From Tupaia tana (lineage: Eukaryota > Chordata > Mammalia > Scandentia > Tupaiidae): a stretch of 64,000 nucleotides of DNA. Positions 62,906 through 64,000 of this stretch are shown here, piece after piece; the stretch's first letter is position 1, and each line of letters starts with the position of its first letter. Where the stretch lies: assembly GCA_026018925.1 (NCBI GenBank), contig JAKSZU010000006.1:192583449-192647448 (forward strand), given 5' to 3'. A program made the translations under genes and the position numbers. The notes under the pieces were generated by a model. That model saw nothing but the letters and a program-made list of their open reading frames with translations, made no database searches and was not told the DNA's origin.

Positions 62906-63854
62906 AACAACTGAAAGAAAGAAAATATACCAAAGGAACTTGTTATATATATGAGGATGTTGCACAGACTCATATTAAAATGTTACTGATATTATTCACT
63001 GTAGTGAGATCTTGCTTATAAATACAGCAGGTTGAATGAGGACTTTCTAAGGCAAAATAAATACCGCTTAAGGGCCTTATTTGTGATACTCATTTAGTTA
63101 TAAGCCTTTTTAAAGTAAATACCAATGGTTGGGATATGTAGAACCAAGAATATCTACTGTAACTAGTCAAAAATTAGGGCTTAATGCAAAGTCTACTAAT
63201 ACTTATTTTTTTTATTTTTATTTTTTTTTTAACAAATCCAGTATCTTTTTTCTATGTGCAATATATACTTTTACTACCTGCCACAAGAAACTTCAGCTAA
63301 ATATAAAATAAAGTACTATCACATATCCAGACCAAAGACATTTCATTTCCCAGCTGGACTGATACATCAGCTTCCTAATTCACCTGTGCACCATCCTCAG
63401 AACACTGTTCTCTATGTCATCAACTGTGGCATAACCACTGTCTCCCAGAGCAGATTGCCCTGGATCTGTGAAAGCTGTTGTGACTCACATCTTCAGCTAT
63501 ATGTCCCTTTTTTCCCTTCATTCTTGCCTATCTTACTCTCCTTCTGTATGCTGCTATTTATCATTTTTATAACACCCTTGATTCATTTTGTCAACTTTAA
63601 GATCTGGTTCATTTTCAAAACTGCAGTTAAAATCTTCCAGGGTATCATTGTTTCATCTGAATGGACTTATTGTTTGGTGTTGTCTCAAATTTATTTAACT
63701 CAGCAGGTGTACTACTTTGATTTTCTTCATCACTGTAATTCATTCCTGCAAAACCACAGACTGATTTCTAGATACTCAATGACACCTGTTGTCACTACCA
63801 TATATCCTCTTCTCATTTTTAATTCCCTTTTTCTTTTATAATTTTATATTTTAT

Positions 63855-64000
63855 TATTATTTTAATTTCTTACAGAGCATATGTGTTCACCAGAGAGAGA
63901 CAGAGAGAGAAAATGAGAAAGCAAGCTGCCACGTCCAGCACTCAAACTGCAGTCGGCCATGTCCAGCACCTTAACCACCATGGCACTTGCTGACCCTCTC
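63855..64000 (-). mobile_element. SINE-S, cut by the window edge
   Basis: GTCAGCAAGTGCCATGGTGG head at the edge, then CT tract and AAATTAAAATAATAATAAAA tail. Confidence 0.82.

Larger units (their letters stand above)
61196..63854 (-). other. CEP290 intron, unassigned apart from one SINE and an A run
   Basis: Contains the SINE at 61590 and the A run at 62872. A 195-codon open stretch at 63254-63841 (+) is discussed under findings. No further CEP290 exon was recognised upstream of 60102. Confidence 0.55.

Noticed and set aside
60103..64000. A further CEP290 exon
   Set aside because: No minus-strand frame with AG/GT borders and coiled-coil sequence was recognised here; the next exon is presumably outside the window.

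Overview
This window is nuclear DNA from a placental mammal. It holds parts of three neighbouring protein genes in the order known from human chromosome 12q21.32: C12orf50 (minus strand, first half of the protein), RLIG1, formerly C12orf29 (plus strand, complete), and CEP290 (minus strand, last ten exons). All were recognised by translating exons, checking GT-AG splice sites and reading phase, and matching remembered human proteins. No bacterial, plasmid or phage features are present.

Layout. 1-33 kb: C12orf50 coding exons at 26.5, 26.1, 10.5, 9.4, 9.2 and 6.7 kb, reading right to left, with the rest of the gene beyond the left edge. About 33.05-33.5 kb: a CpG-rich, TATA-less promoter between the divergent C12orf50 and RLIG1, carrying a ZNF143-type motif, an ETS core and a GC box. 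33.3-43.9 kb: the seven RLIG1 coding exons, 325 codons, with the catalytic lysine of an RNA ligase at residue 57. 44.6-60.1 kb: ten CEP290 exons encoding its last 434 residues. RLIG1 and CEP290 converge with 746 bp between stop codons, and candidate poly(A) signals of the two genes lie within 25 bp. 60.1-64 kb: CEP290 intron.

Most of the remaining sequence is repeats. The dominant class is a tRNA-headed SINE of about 250-275 bp (polymerase III A and B boxes, a GGAGAATGGAGGAGAAGGG core, a CT-rich stretch, a CCTATAGCGAAAA end, an A tail). Many copies have perfect 11-19 bp target-site duplications and intact CpGs, so they are young. A short relative has the same head joined to a CT tract and an AAATAAATAA tail, and a third older tRNA-headed family is also present. 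There are in addition L1 3' fragments, MIR/L2-type relics, old MaLR-like LTRs, a Tigger-like fragment, two palindromic MITE families and microsatellites.

Host. The SINEs are not Alu, B1/B2/ID, the rabbit C element, carnivore, bovid, bat or horse types. One insertion joins a tRNA-like part to a 7SL/Alu-like monomer; 7SL-derived SINEs are known from Euarchontoglires. A tree shrew or a colugo is the best guess, but the species is not established.

The genes do not form a functional pathway: RLIG1 is an RNA ligase, CEP290 a ciliary transition-zone coiled-coil protein, and C12orf50 an uncharacterised CCCH-type protein. I found no convincing undescribed gene system; the more unusual material is the repeat biology.
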